A stretch of DNA of 18,188 nt from positions 1-18,188 of the forward strand of contig CALFVM010000201.1 of the NCBI GenBank assembly GCA_937928665.1, written 5' to 3'. The position numbers and the translations under genes are program-made. The notes beneath the pieces are model-generated. The model was given only the letters and a program-made list of their open reading frames with translations. It ran no database searches and was not told the DNA's origin. Positions 1 to 6,788 of the stretch are shown here, piece after piece. This stretch comes from an uncultured Candidatus Methylacidiphilales bacterium. GTDB lineage: Bacteria > Verrucomicrobiota > Verrucomicrobiia > Methylacidiphilales > CALFVM01. Every line of letters begins with the position of its first letter. Within the stretch, counting starts at the first letter, position 1.

Positions 1-1
1 A

Positions 2-1378
2 AAAGGTTGGGTCAAATCATTGGAGCCGGATTGCTGGGCGGAGACGTTGGTGTTGACGATCCATGGGGGTCGGTATCCGGGTGGCACTTACACAGTATTG
101 TATGACGGTGAAGGAAAGATGACTTTTGGCGGACCGGCACAGGTGGAGTCGGAGGCACCGGGACGAGTGTTATTGAAAGTGACATCGGGTCAGAGTGGGT
201 CGATCTTTCTGCGGATTGTGGAGACGAACCCGGAGAATTATATCCGGAATATCCGGGTGATTATGCCGGGTTTCGAGGAAACCTACGCCGAGCAAGTATT
301 TCATCCTCTGTTCTTGGAACGATGGAAAGGGATGGCGGTGCTCCGCTACATGGACTGGGGACACACGAACAATTCTCCGGTGAAAGATTGGTCGGACCGG
401 GCTCTGCCTGATCAGGCGGTGTGGACGGGAAAAGCAGGGATTCCGATTGAGGTGATGATTGATTTGTCCAATCGGCTGAAGATCGAACCATGGTTCTGCG
501 TCCCGCATTTGGCGACGGACGATTTTGTGCGGAAATTCGCCGGGCTGGTGAAGGAAAAACTTGATCCAGCGCTGCGCGTGCATGTGGAGTTTTCCAACGA
601 GGTATGGAATGGGCAGTTTGAACAGGCCCGGTGGGCGGAGGCAAAAGCGAAGGAATTGGGGCTGGGACCGCCGGAGCGGCCGTGGGAAGGGCGGGCTGAG
701 TATTACGCGAAGCGGTCGGTGGAGGTTTTCAAGATTTGGGAAGAGGTGTTCGGCGGGAAGGATCGTCTGGTGCGTCACCTGGCGTGGCAAGCGGGCGGAG
801 GAGCAGACTGGACGGATGGGAAGCTGCTGGCCCACACGGTGCCGGGTGACGTGGATGCCCTTTCGATCGCCCCCTATATCAGCCTGAACGTTCCGGAACG
901 GTCGGACACTCCCGAACGATTGACGGCCGAGAAGGTGGCGGCAATGAGTGTGGAGGAAATTCTGGATCATGTGGAGCAGGTGGCTTTGCCGGAGGCGATT
1001 GGCTGGATGAAGAGGCATAAGCCGGTGGCGGACAAATACGGGGTGTTGCTGACGGCTTATGAGGGCGGTCAGCATTTGGTGGGGGTGGCCGGGGGTGAGA
1101 ATAATGAGGAGATGACAAAGAAGTTCCACGAAGCCAATCGTCACCCGAGGATGGGAGCGATCTACACGAAGTACTTCGATGAGTGGAAAGCAGTGGGCGG
1201 GGATTTGTTCGCGGTGTTTGCCTCGATTGCGATGTGGACCAAGTGGGGGAGCTGGGGTTTGGCGGAGTTCTATGACGAGCAGCCGGCGAGTGTTCCAAAA
1301 TATGGGGCGACGATGGAATGGGCGAAGGCGGCCGGGCAGCCCGTGACGACCCAGCTTCCATTGCTCGGCACCGAATAG
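2..1378 (+). CDS. GH-A-like glycoside hydrolase / 'cellulose-binding' family protein, 5'-partial
   Basis: The reading frame is open to the left window edge, so the N-terminus is missing. The TTG at 20 is only an internal start candidate, and residues here are numbered from it. The protein begins with a beta-rich segment, followed by a region that reads like a TIM-barrel glycoside hydrolase of clan GH-A. HVEFSNEVW (188-196) carries the Asn-Glu pair expected for the acid/base, Glu194. LTAYEGGQH carries a candidate nucleophile, Glu348, 154 residues later, which is a usual spacing for the clan. Proteins with similar stretches (NNSPVKDWSDR, PWFCVPHLATDDFV, PWEGRAEYYAKRSVEVF) are, to my knowledge, annotated as 'cellulose-binding protein' in Planctomycetes and Verrucomicrobia. 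Export cannot be judged because the N-terminus is absent. A role on an extracellular polysaccharide is inferred and the substrate is unknown. The next gene starts 7 bp downstream. Confidence 0.72.
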   Translation, partial: KGWVKSLEPDCWAETLVLTIHGGRYPGGTYTVLYDGEGKMTFGGPAQVESEAPGRVLLKVTSGQSGSIFLRIVETNPENYIRNIRVIMPGFEETYAEQVFHPLFLERWKGMAVLRYMDWGHTNNSPVKDWSDRALPDQAVWTGKAGIPIEVMIDLSNRLKIEPWFCVPHLATDDFVRKFAGLVKEKLDPALRVHVEFSNEVWNGQFEQARWAEAKAKELGLGPPERPWEGRAEYYAKRSVEVFKIWEEVFGGKDRLVRHLAWQAGGGADWTDGKLLAHTVPGDVDALSIAPYISLNVPERSDTPERLTAEKVAAMSVEEILDHVEQVALPEAIGWMKRHKPVADKYGVLLTAYEGGQHLVGVAGGENNEEMTKKFHEANRHPRMGAIYTKYFDEWKAVGGDLFAVFASIAMWTKWGSWGLAEFYDEQPASVPKYGATMEWAKAAGQPVTTQLPLLGTE

Positions 1379-1385
1379 GTCGTTC

Positions 1386-1994
1386 ATGCACGAGGAGGAC
1401 CGCGAAGCCCTTGACCGGCTCTGGGAGGAATACCGGCTCATTTTCGACGGGTTCGATGATCCGAGTCTGGCCCGGTTTATGGCCCAGTTGTTGGGTCAGA
1501 TTAATGGGGGAATTTGGCGTGCCTCACACCCCATTTGCGGATTGTTAAGGCTGGCGGCGCACACGTGTCATCAGCGCGGTCTGCGGGTGGGGCGGCATGC
1601 GCGTGTGCCGGAGGGGTATGAGGCGGCGGCGTGTTGCGGGGCGCCGGTCTTGCCGCTGTTCACGCGGGACGTGTTGGAGCGGGGGTTTATCTGCACCTTT
1701 TGCGATGGAACGTTGATGAGTCTGGATGATTTGCCCGCGGAGCAAAAAGAAGTGGTGGGCGTGTGGGCGCGGCAGTATGCGGAGGTTCACGATGTGGCGC
1801 ATTGGGACGAGAGACAGCGGGCGGCGACGGGGGATTACGAGGAGGTTTACAATCGGGCGGCCCAGCAGGGGACGGAGATGTGGGTTGAATTGGTGGACAA
1901 CATTTTGCCGACGTTGGTTCCGGAGATTTTTCCGGCGGTGATCTGGGAAGATCAGGATGAGTGTCTGGACATCCGGCCTGAGGATTTGGCCTGA
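1386..1994 (+). CDS. Conserved-type hypothetical protein with paired cysteines
   Basis: A 202-aa protein that I do not recognise. It is soluble, acidic, and has no signal peptide or membrane segment. The central part has a CC pair (AACCGAPVLP) followed about 20 residues later by CTFC, so four cysteines could form a small zinc site; two further cysteines and histidines lie just upstream (HPICGL, AAHTCH). The rest looks helical and is rich in Glu, Asp and Trp (VWARQYAEVHDVAHWDE). The ATG lies 7 bp after the preceding stop, and the TGA lies 6 bp before tlyA, so it is probably co-transcribed with both. The reading frame matches neighbouring codon use, which supports a real gene. No function is proposed; a zinc-binding adaptor is only a guess from the cysteine pattern. 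Confidence 0.7.
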   Translation: MHEEDREALDRLWEEYRLIFDGFDDPSLARFMAQLLGQINGGIWRASHPICGLLRLAAHTCHQRGLRVGRHARVPEGYEAAACCGAPVLPLFTRDVLERGFICTFCDGTLMSLDDLPAEQKEVVGVWARQYAEVHDVAHWDERQRAATGDYEEVYNRAAQQGTEMWVELVDNILPTLVPEIFPAVIWEDQDECLDIRPEDLA

Positions 1995-2000
1995 CTTCAG

Positions 2001-2729
2001 GTGGTGGAACGATTGGATGTCGCTCTTTACCGCGCGGGACTGGCCCGGAGCCGGGAGCAGGCGCGGCGGTTGATTGAAGCGGGTCAGGTCACCGTTGATG
2101 GCCGGGTGATTCAAAAAGCATCCACCGGGGTTGCGCCGGGGGTGAATTTGATTGTGACGAAGCCGGAGCGTTATGTAAGCCGGGGAGGGCTTAAGTTGGA
2201 GGCGGCTTTGGAGCATTTTGCCATTCCGGTGCAGGGCCGCCGGTGCCTGGACATTGGGATTTCGACGGGTGGATTCACCGATTGCCTGCTGCAGCGTGGA
2301 GCGGCCGAGGTGGTGGGAATTGATGTGGGGCATGGTCAGACCGCGGCGGTGATCCGGGCGGATCCCCGGGTGAAGGTGTTGGAAGGGATTCATGCCCGGG
2401 AGCTGACTCCGGAGCTGGTCGGTGGTTGTTTTGATCTTCTGGTCATGGACGTCTCATTTATCTCAGCTGCCAAGGTTGTGTCCGGGTTGGGTGCGTTGGC
2501 CGGGCCGGGTGCGGATTTGTTGATTTTGGTCAAGCCACAATTCGAACTGGATCGATCTTGGGTGGGCAAGGGTGGGATTGTGAAGGATGCGGGGGCTCAG
2601 GAAGAGGCACTGGCGCGGGTGGAAAATGCATTGCGCAGTGACGGGGTTTGGGAGAGGTTCGCGGGGTTGGCGTCGCCAGTGCCGGGAGCCGACGGGAACC
2701 GTGAGGTTTTTTTATGGGCGCAAAAATAA
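2001..2729 (+). CDS. tlyA: TlyA-family rRNA 2'-O-methyltransferase (hemolysin A family)
   Basis: A 242-aa protein with the two-domain TlyA layout. An N-terminal S4 RNA-binding domain (about residues 1-60, RLDVALYRAGLARSREQARR) is followed by an FtsJ/RrmJ-type SAM-dependent methyltransferase domain. Visible motifs are SRGGLKLEAAL, the SAM loop CLDIGISTGGFTDCLLQ, VMDVSFIS and LVKPQFEL, and near the C-terminus EVFLW. The K-D-K-E catalytic tetrad of 2'-O-methyltransferases can be placed on these. The family methylates ribose 2'-OH of cytidines in 16S/23S rRNA (the known role of mycobacterial TlyA); the target here is not proven. The start is GTG at 2001 or GTG at 2004, with only a weak Shine-Dalgarno. 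The 3' end overlaps nadK by 16 bp, which implies translational coupling. Confidence 0.92.
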   Translation: MVERLDVALYRAGLARSREQARRLIEAGQVTVDGRVIQKASTGVAPGVNLIVTKPERYVSRGGLKLEAALEHFAIPVQGRRCLDIGISTGGFTDCLLQRGAAEVVGIDVGHGQTAAVIRADPRVKVLEGIHARELTPELVGGCFDLLVMDVSFISAAKVVSGLGALAGPGADLLILVKPQFELDRSWVGKGGIVKDAGAQEEALARVENALRSDGVWERFAGLASPVPGADGNREVFLWAQK

Positions 2730-3586
2730 TTCGACGGGTGACCGTCATTCTCAACGCGGGTAAACCGGCGGCCGAGGCGGTGCGTGCGGAGATGGCTGCG
2801 GTGTTCCGGCGACTGGGGGTGGACGTGCGGTGGCGGCGGGCATTATCCGGGACCCGGGCCGATTCAATGGTCCGGGCGGATCTGGCTCATGAGCGAATGG
2901 ATTTGGTGATTGTCGGGGGTGGGGATGGAACGATGTTGGAAACGGCCCGCCGGATGATCGGGTCGGAGGTGCCGATTTTAGGGATCAATCTGGGCTCCCT
3001 CGGTTTTCTGACTTCGGTGCGCAGGGACGAAATCGAGGCGGTCCTGCCGCGGGTGTTGGCGGGTGATTTTGTGACGAGTGACCGAATGGCGTTGGCAGTT
3101 CGGGTGGTGCGAGGGCGGAAGACCGTGGCCAAGGCATGGGCGTTGAACGAGGTGGTGGTGTTCCGAGGCGTGCGTTCGCACATGATCCGGGTGGATGTTC
3201 ACGTGGGGAGTGAACTTTTGAGTCGGTATTTGTGCGATGGCATGATGGTTTCCACGCCGACGGGATCAACGGCCTATTGTTTGTCGGCGGGAGGTCCGGT
3301 CTTGAGTCCGGAGGCGCGCGTTTTGGCACTGGTTCCCGTTTGTGCTCACGCGCTGACGAGTCGGCCGGTGGTGGTGGGGGCGGATGAGCCGATTTCGTTG
3401 CGGGTACCTGCGGACGGGGCGGGGATGGTGTTGCAAGCCGATGGGCGGGAGGCTGGGGAACTGCGGGCGGGTGACTCGATTCAATTCTCAACCGCCCCTG
3501 GGCGAACCCGCTTGGTGCATCTGCCGGAGGCCGGATTTTATTCAATTTTACGCGAAAAATTAAAGTGGAGCGGTTCAACTTTTTAA
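2714..3586 (+). CDS. nadK: NAD kinase
   Basis: ATP-dependent NAD kinase of 290 aa that phosphorylates NAD+ to NADP+ in the cytoplasm. Diagnostic motifs are GGGDGT (68-73, with catalytic Asp71), ILGINLGSLGFLT (88-100), the NE pair in LNEVVV (145-146), and DGMMVSTPTGSTAY (175-188). The length is normal for the bacterial family. The ATG at 2714 is preceded by GAGG at 2703-2706 with a 7-base spacer, inside the tlyA coding region. Pairing of tlyA with nadK is a recurrent bacterial gene order. The EIIA gene follows after 17 bp. Confidence 0.96.
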   Translation: MGAKIIRRVTVILNAGKPAAEAVRAEMAAVFRRLGVDVRWRRALSGTRADSMVRADLAHERMDLVIVGGGDGTMLETARRMIGSEVPILGINLGSLGFLTSVRRDEIEAVLPRVLAGDFVTSDRMALAVRVVRGRKTVAKAWALNEVVVFRGVRSHMIRVDVHVGSELLSRYLCDGMMVSTPTGSTAYCLSAGGPVLSPEARVLALVPVCAHALTSRPVVVGADEPISLRVPADGAGMVLQADGREAGELRAGDSIQFSTAPGRTRLVHLPEAGFYSILREKLKWSGSTF

Positions 3587-3603
3587 TCTAGGACCGAGGC
3601 GGC

Positions 3604-4071
3604 ATGTCGATTCGCATTTCCAAGATCCTGAAACCGGAGGAAGTGGCCCTTAACCTGAAGGCCCGGGACCGTTGCCCGGCCATTCATGAAGTGATCGATC
3701 AGTTGTCGGGAAATCCGGCCATGGCCAATCTGGCGGGGTTCCATGATGAGGTCCTCGCCCGTGAGCGGATTGAATCGACCTGCCTGGGCAACGGCGTGGC
3801 GTTCCCCCACGCGAGGACGGATCACGTTAAAGGCTTGGTGATTGCGGTGGGGCGGAGTGCGGCCGGCGTGGACTTTGAAACGGTGCACCAGACGGTGCAT
3901 CTGATTTTTGTGATTGGGACGCCGAAGAAGATGGTAACGGATTACCTGGCGGTGGTCGGGGCACTGGCCCGGTTGTTGAAAGACGATGCGCTTCGCGATC
4001 GGCTTCTGGAGGCCGCGACGGCGGAAGATTTTATCGGTGTTCTGGCTGCCGCGGAGGTCCGGCTGGGGTGA
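3604..4071 (+). CDS. PTS EIIA (fructose/PtsN-type) domain protein
   Basis: A 155-aa single-domain PTS EIIA protein of the fructose/mannitol/Ntr fold. The phospho-acceptor His69 lies in the conserved context GVAFPHARTDH (64-74). The preceding FHDEVLARERIESTCLGNG and following VHLIFVIGTPKK segments are also typical. No EIIB, EIIC, HPr or EI gene lies nearby, so a regulatory role like that of PtsN (EIIA-Ntr) is more likely than sugar transport, although the protein could serve a fructose-type PTS elsewhere. Its stop codon overlaps the GTG of the LacI-type regulator by 4 bp, so the two are probably made together. Confidence 0.88.
   Translation: MSIRISKILKPEEVALNLKARDRCPAIHEVIDQLSGNPAMANLAGFHDEVLARERIESTCLGNGVAFPHARTDHVKGLVIAVGRSAAGVDFETVHQTVHLIFVIGTPKKMVTDYLAVVGALARLLKDDALRDRLLEAATAEDFIGVLAAAEVRLG
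4053..4057 (+). promoter_or_regulatory. Shine-Dalgarno GGAGG before the GTG start of the LacI-type gene
   Basis: GGAGG lies inside the end of the EIIA gene, 10 bases before the GTG at 4068. It supports the 4-bp-overlap start over later in-frame codons such as TTG at 4089, which would fall within the helix-turn-helix. Confidence 0.6.
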
Positions 4072-5078
4072 GGCCCGGTGGACCGCGTTTGAAAGACGTG
4101 GCCGAGGCACTCGGTCTTTCGATCAACGCGATTTCCAAAGCCTTGCGAGATGCCCCGGATATCTCAGAGGCAACCAAGGCGCGGGTGCGCCGGGAAGCGG
4201 CCCGGATGGGGTATGTGCCGGATGCAGCCGCACGACGGCTGCGTACAGGGTCGGGTGGGGGGATTGGCTTTCTGGCACCGGATTTGGGCGGTCCGGGCGT
4301 AGTGGAAATGCTTCGGGGAGTTGAGCGCGCCGCCGCCCAAACGGGGCTGCCGGTGGCGGTGGCGACGGCGGGGACGCAAGCAGAGAGCGAGTGGGCCGGG
4401 TTCCGGCGATTGCTCGGACAGCAGGCGACCCGGGCGGTCATTGTCGGTTCGCCCGGCATTGGTCAGCGATCGCCGCTTTTGCAGGAGGCAGCGGCGCGTC
4501 AGGTGCCACTGGTGTACCTCAATCAATTTCCGGCCACGGCTTCCCAATACGCGAATGTGGGGCGGGTGGCGGCAGACTGGGCAGGGGCGGGACGTCTGGC
4601 GGTGGAAGGGGTGGCCTCCCGGGGGCATCGTAATCTTGGTTACGTGGCCGGCCGTGTTTCAGGCAGTGCGTGGGCGGAGCATTTCCAGGGGGTGATGGCG
4701 GCGGCGGAAGGTGCCGGATTTCCGTCGGTCCACACGGTGTTTTCCGATCCGGAATCGGCGGAGGACGGAAGGGCCGCCGTGGCAGAGTTGCTGAGTGGCC
4801 CGAACCGGATTACGGCGATTGTGTGTGCCGGGGATCAGGTGGCATGGGGTGTCTGGAGGGGCCTTGGAGAAGTGGGGTGCCGGGGGCAGATCGCCGTTGT
4901 CGGCTGTGGAGGTATTTCACGAGGTGCCGGGTGGGAACCAAGGCTGGCCACTGTTCGGATTCCCTGGGATCGCCTTGGTCAGCGGGCGGCAGAAATCCTT
5001 TTGGCCGGTGCCGGGGGCACGGAGGAGCGGCTGCCGGTGGAGTGGGCCGATGGGCCGAGCCTGTTTCCGGCCCGGTGA
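4068..5078 (+). CDS. LacI-family transcriptional regulator
   Basis: A 336-aa protein with an N-terminal LacI helix-turn-helix (RLKDVAEALGLSINAISKAL, about residues 7-26) followed by the hinge-helix region (ARMGYVPDAAARRLRTG). The periplasmic-binding-protein-like effector domain fills the rest, with family landmarks such as GHRNLGYVAG, ITAIVCAGDQVAWGV and IPWDRLGQRAAEILL. It should bind a palindromic operator as a dimer and respond to a sugar or related ligand; the ligand is unknown. The GTG start overlaps the EIIA stop (GTGA), coupling it to a PTS phosphocarrier. The 3' end is convergent with rpmG, only 3 bp away. Confidence 0.93.
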   Translation: MRPGGPRLKDVAEALGLSINAISKALRDAPDISEATKARVRREAARMGYVPDAAARRLRTGSGGGIGFLAPDLGGPGVVEMLRGVERAAAQTGLPVAVATAGTQAESEWAGFRRLLGQQATRAVIVGSPGIGQRSPLLQEAAARQVPLVYLNQFPATASQYANVGRVAADWAGAGRLAVEGVASRGHRNLGYVAGRVSGSAWAEHFQGVMAAAEGAGFPSVHTVFSDPESAEDGRAAVAELLSGPNRITAIVCAGDQVAWGVWRGLGEVGCRGQIAVVGCGGISRGAGWEPRLATVRIPWDRLGQRAAEILLAGAGGTEERLPVEWADGPSLFPAR

Positions 5079-5081
5079 AGG

Positions 5082-5246
5082 TTATTTGGTTTCCCGATGC
5101 AAGGTGTGGCGGCGAAGGAAAGGGTTGTATTTTTTGGCTTCCAAACGGCCCTGCTGAAGTTTTTTGTTTCGGGAGGTGAAGTAGCGGGACACCGGCTTGC
5201 CTTCGGCTTTGGCTTCGGTGCATTCGAGGATGACGTGATCGCGCAT
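5082..5246 (-). CDS. rpmG: 50S ribosomal protein L33
   Basis: A short gene read on the minus strand, encoding 54 aa that start MRDHVILECTEAKAEG and end RRHTLHRETK. The middle (RYFTSRNKK, LEAKKYNPFLRRHTLHRE) is the L33 signature. The length is normal for L33. It has a single cysteine, so it lacks the paired CxxC motifs and is the zinc-free ('C-minus') form. The ATG is at 5246, with AAAGGA about 7 bases upstream. It follows the NUDIX gene by 54 bp on the same strand, and its TAA lies 3 bp from the stop of the convergent lacI-type gene, leaving no room for a terminator between them. Confidence 0.95.
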   Translation of the reverse strand: MRDHVILECTEAKAEGKPVSRYFTSRNKKLQQGRLEAKKYNPFLRRHTLHRETK

Positions 5247-5300
5247 AACAGATTCCTTTATCTTTCGGGTCGAAGAGGCTGCCTGGGTTCCCGGCCTCGG

Positions 5301-5813
5301 TCAAGGGGTTTCCGAGGTAACGAGGTGGTGCTCAAGCATTCGGTCCCCGTCGAAGACAAACCAGCCGTCGAAGGGGCGACTTGCGAGCATGGCCGGGAAC
5401 CAGTGGATGTCGTCGGACCACATCCGGTCGAAGGGGACGGCATTGCAGGACGCCCAAAAGGGGGTGGCTTCGTCGGTTTCGATCAATTCCCCGGTCCACG
5501 AGGTGGCGGTGAAGACCGTGCAGTGGAGCGAGTAGCCGTCGAGGAAGTGGAAGTTGAGTCGGCCGATTTCGCGGATGTCGGTGGGAGTGATGCCGACCTC
5601 TTCCCGGGTTTCGCGGACGGCGGCTTCGGCGGGGGTTTCGCCTGGGTCGATGCGGCCGCCGGGTCCGTTGACTTTACCGGCACCGAGGCCGCGTTTTTTT
5701 TCGATCAGGAGGATGCGGGAACCGTCCCGGATGAAGAGGAGAACCCCACGTTCTCGGGGGATCCAGGAGGCCCAATCCAGGTGGACAGACGGGGGTGGGG
5801 AAAGAACAGGCAT
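5301..5813 (-). CDS. MTH1-like NUDIX hydrolase (oxidised purine dNTP pyrophosphatase)
   Basis: A 170-aa NUDIX protein that likely hydrolyses 8-oxo-dGTP and related oxidised nucleotides to monophosphates. The complete Nudix box spans 53-75 (G53, E59, R67-E68, E71-E72, G74). Upstream, KKRGLGAGKVNGPGG matches the human MTH1/NUDT1 context, with Asn49 at the base-binding Asn position. Downstream, MWSDDIHWFP (131-140) matches the MTH1 stretch with Trp117, Asp119 and Asp120, and FDGWFVFDGD continues the match. The ATG at 5813 was chosen because the upstream in-frame extension to 6269 is low-complexity and overlaps the pseudo-rhomboid gene. The gene begins 10 bp after that gene's stop. General NUDIX activity is near certain; MTH1-type specificity is inferred from the motif match. 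Confidence 0.9.
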   Translation of the reverse strand: MPVLSPPPSVHLDWASWIPRERGVLLFIRDGSRILLIEKKRGLGAGKVNGPGGRIDPGETPAEAAVRETREEVGITPTDIREIGRLNFHFLDGYSLHCTVFTATSWTGELIETDEATPFWASCNAVPFDRMWSDDIHWFPAMLASRPFDGWFVFDGDRMLEHHLVTSETP

Positions 5814-5823
5814 GAGCGCGTTC

Positions 5824-6705
5824 TCAACGACGGCGACGGGGAGGCCCGTTTTTCTCCTGTTCGAGGAGTTGGAGCCGGGCACTTTCGAGAGCCTTCCGCT
5901 CCGCTTTGGAGAGGCTGTCAATTCCGTTGGCGGCGATTTTATCAAGGATGGTGTCAACTGAGTGCTGGAGCTCCTCATGGGCGCGTTGAAATTGTTCCGC
6001 ACGGGCGGCAATTTTTTGTTCCCGGCGTTCTTCGCGCCATTGACCGAAGCGTTCGAGCCAGTTGACGGAGGAACCGACGCCGCAGGCCCGCATGGCGAGG
6101 AAGCCGGTGGCGGAGCAGGCCCAGAGGTAAACGAGGGAGGGATAGTTGGCGTTGGCCAGGTAGAGGAGGGAGTAGACGGTGAGGAAGATGGCGGCCAGCC
6201 ATTTGGCGATGAGGCCGAAGAAGAAGGTGGCGTTCGGGTAGATGGTGACGAAGGCGATGAAGATGCCAAAATGAATGCTTTGGGAACCCTGGAGAATGGT
6301 CGGTCGGAGGCCTAACGGCTGACAGGCAATAAGGAGAAGGGCGGGAGCAAGGATCAGGGTGAGGTAGGTGAGCGCGAAGGCTGTCCGGCCAACGAAGCTT
6401 TCCACATCCCGGCCGAGCCAGAGGAAAATGAGGATTTCAACGACAAAGAAAAGTCCCTCGAAGCGGATGTCGTGGATAAGGGGGAAGGTCAGGAGGGTCC
6501 ATGGTTGGGTCAGGCCGCTCCAGTCCGTGGTCAGGGTAAGGCGGGTCAGCCAGTTATCCTGCCCGGCCATGATGACGGCGGTGCAGACAAGAAGGGCGAG
6601 GAAGTGGGTGATGGCGAGGAGTGTGGTCAGATGGATCGCGACACCGCCGAGGTAGGTGATCGGCTCGCGATCCCGCGAAAAGGAAGGTAGTTCCCAAGCG
6701 GCCAC
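5824..6705 (-). CDS. Rhomboid-like membrane protein, apparently catalytically dead
   Basis: A 293-aa protein with about six membrane segments in the first 210 residues and a basic, charged cytoplasmic tail. The core resembles a bacterial rhomboid: the WTLLTFPLIH loop (69-78), then a long central helix bundle. The usual GASGAIFG catalytic motif is replaced by GSQSIHFG (140-147), with Gln142 where the nucleophilic Ser should be. The TM6 AHxxG His is absent; the equivalent region reads YLWACSATGF (193-202). The tail contains VDTILDKIAANGIDSLSKAE (250-269), a helical motif I know from the C-terminus of many Verrucomicrobia and Bacteroidetes rhomboid proteins. It is probably a non-proteolytic rhomboid homologue. 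It leads the NUDIX and rpmG genes on the same strand. Confidence 0.78.
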   Translation of the reverse strand: MAAWELPSFSRDREPITYLGGVAIHLTTLLAITHFLALLVCTAVIMAGQDNWLTRLTLTTDWSGLTQPWTLLTFPLIHDIRFEGLFFVVEILIFLWLGRDVESFVGRTAFALTYLTLILAPALLLIACQPLGLRPTILQGSQSIHFGIFIAFVTIYPNATFFFGLIAKWLAAIFLTVYSLLYLANANYPSLVYLWACSATGFLAMRACGVGSSVNWLERFGQWREERREQKIAARAEQFQRAHEELQHSVDTILDKIAANGIDSLSKAERKALESARLQLLEQEKNGPPRRRR

Positions 6706-6788
6706 GGAAAGAGAGTAATGGAGAACCCGGGGCGTTCAACCTGAAAGGTGAGATTGCCCCCGGCGCGAAGGCCTATAGAAAGGGCGGC
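6706..6788. promoter_or_regulatory. Divergent intergenic region between pseudo-rhomboid and MFS genes
   Basis: An 83-bp gap between the start of the minus-strand rhomboid-like gene and the TTG start of the plus-strand transporter. By position it must hold both promoters or leaders. A TATAGA lies at 6774-6779, but no well-spaced -35 partner was found, so no promoter is assigned. No clear operator palindrome is visible. Confidence 0.35.

Noticed and set aside
170..2393. Two long minus-strand frames (170-1441 and 1545-2393)
   Set aside because: Both are Arg/His/Pro-rich shadows of the GH-A-like, hypothetical and tlyA genes on the plus strand.
5097..6065. Plus-strand frame of 322 codons across rpmG, NUDIX and rhomboid-like genes
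   Set aside because: It crosses three genes on the other strand that have clear family motifs; its own translation is Gly/Asp/Val-rich without motifs.
5814..6269. N-terminal extension of the NUDIX protein
   Set aside because: The extension is Ser/Pro/Thr-rich, overlaps the rhomboid-like gene out of frame, and the NUDIX family begins near the ATG at 5813.
6754..6779. Possible sigma-70 promoter (TTGCCC and TATAGA) before the MFS gene
   Set aside because: The spacing is only 14 bases and the -10 would lie about 10 bases from the start codon, so it is not supported.
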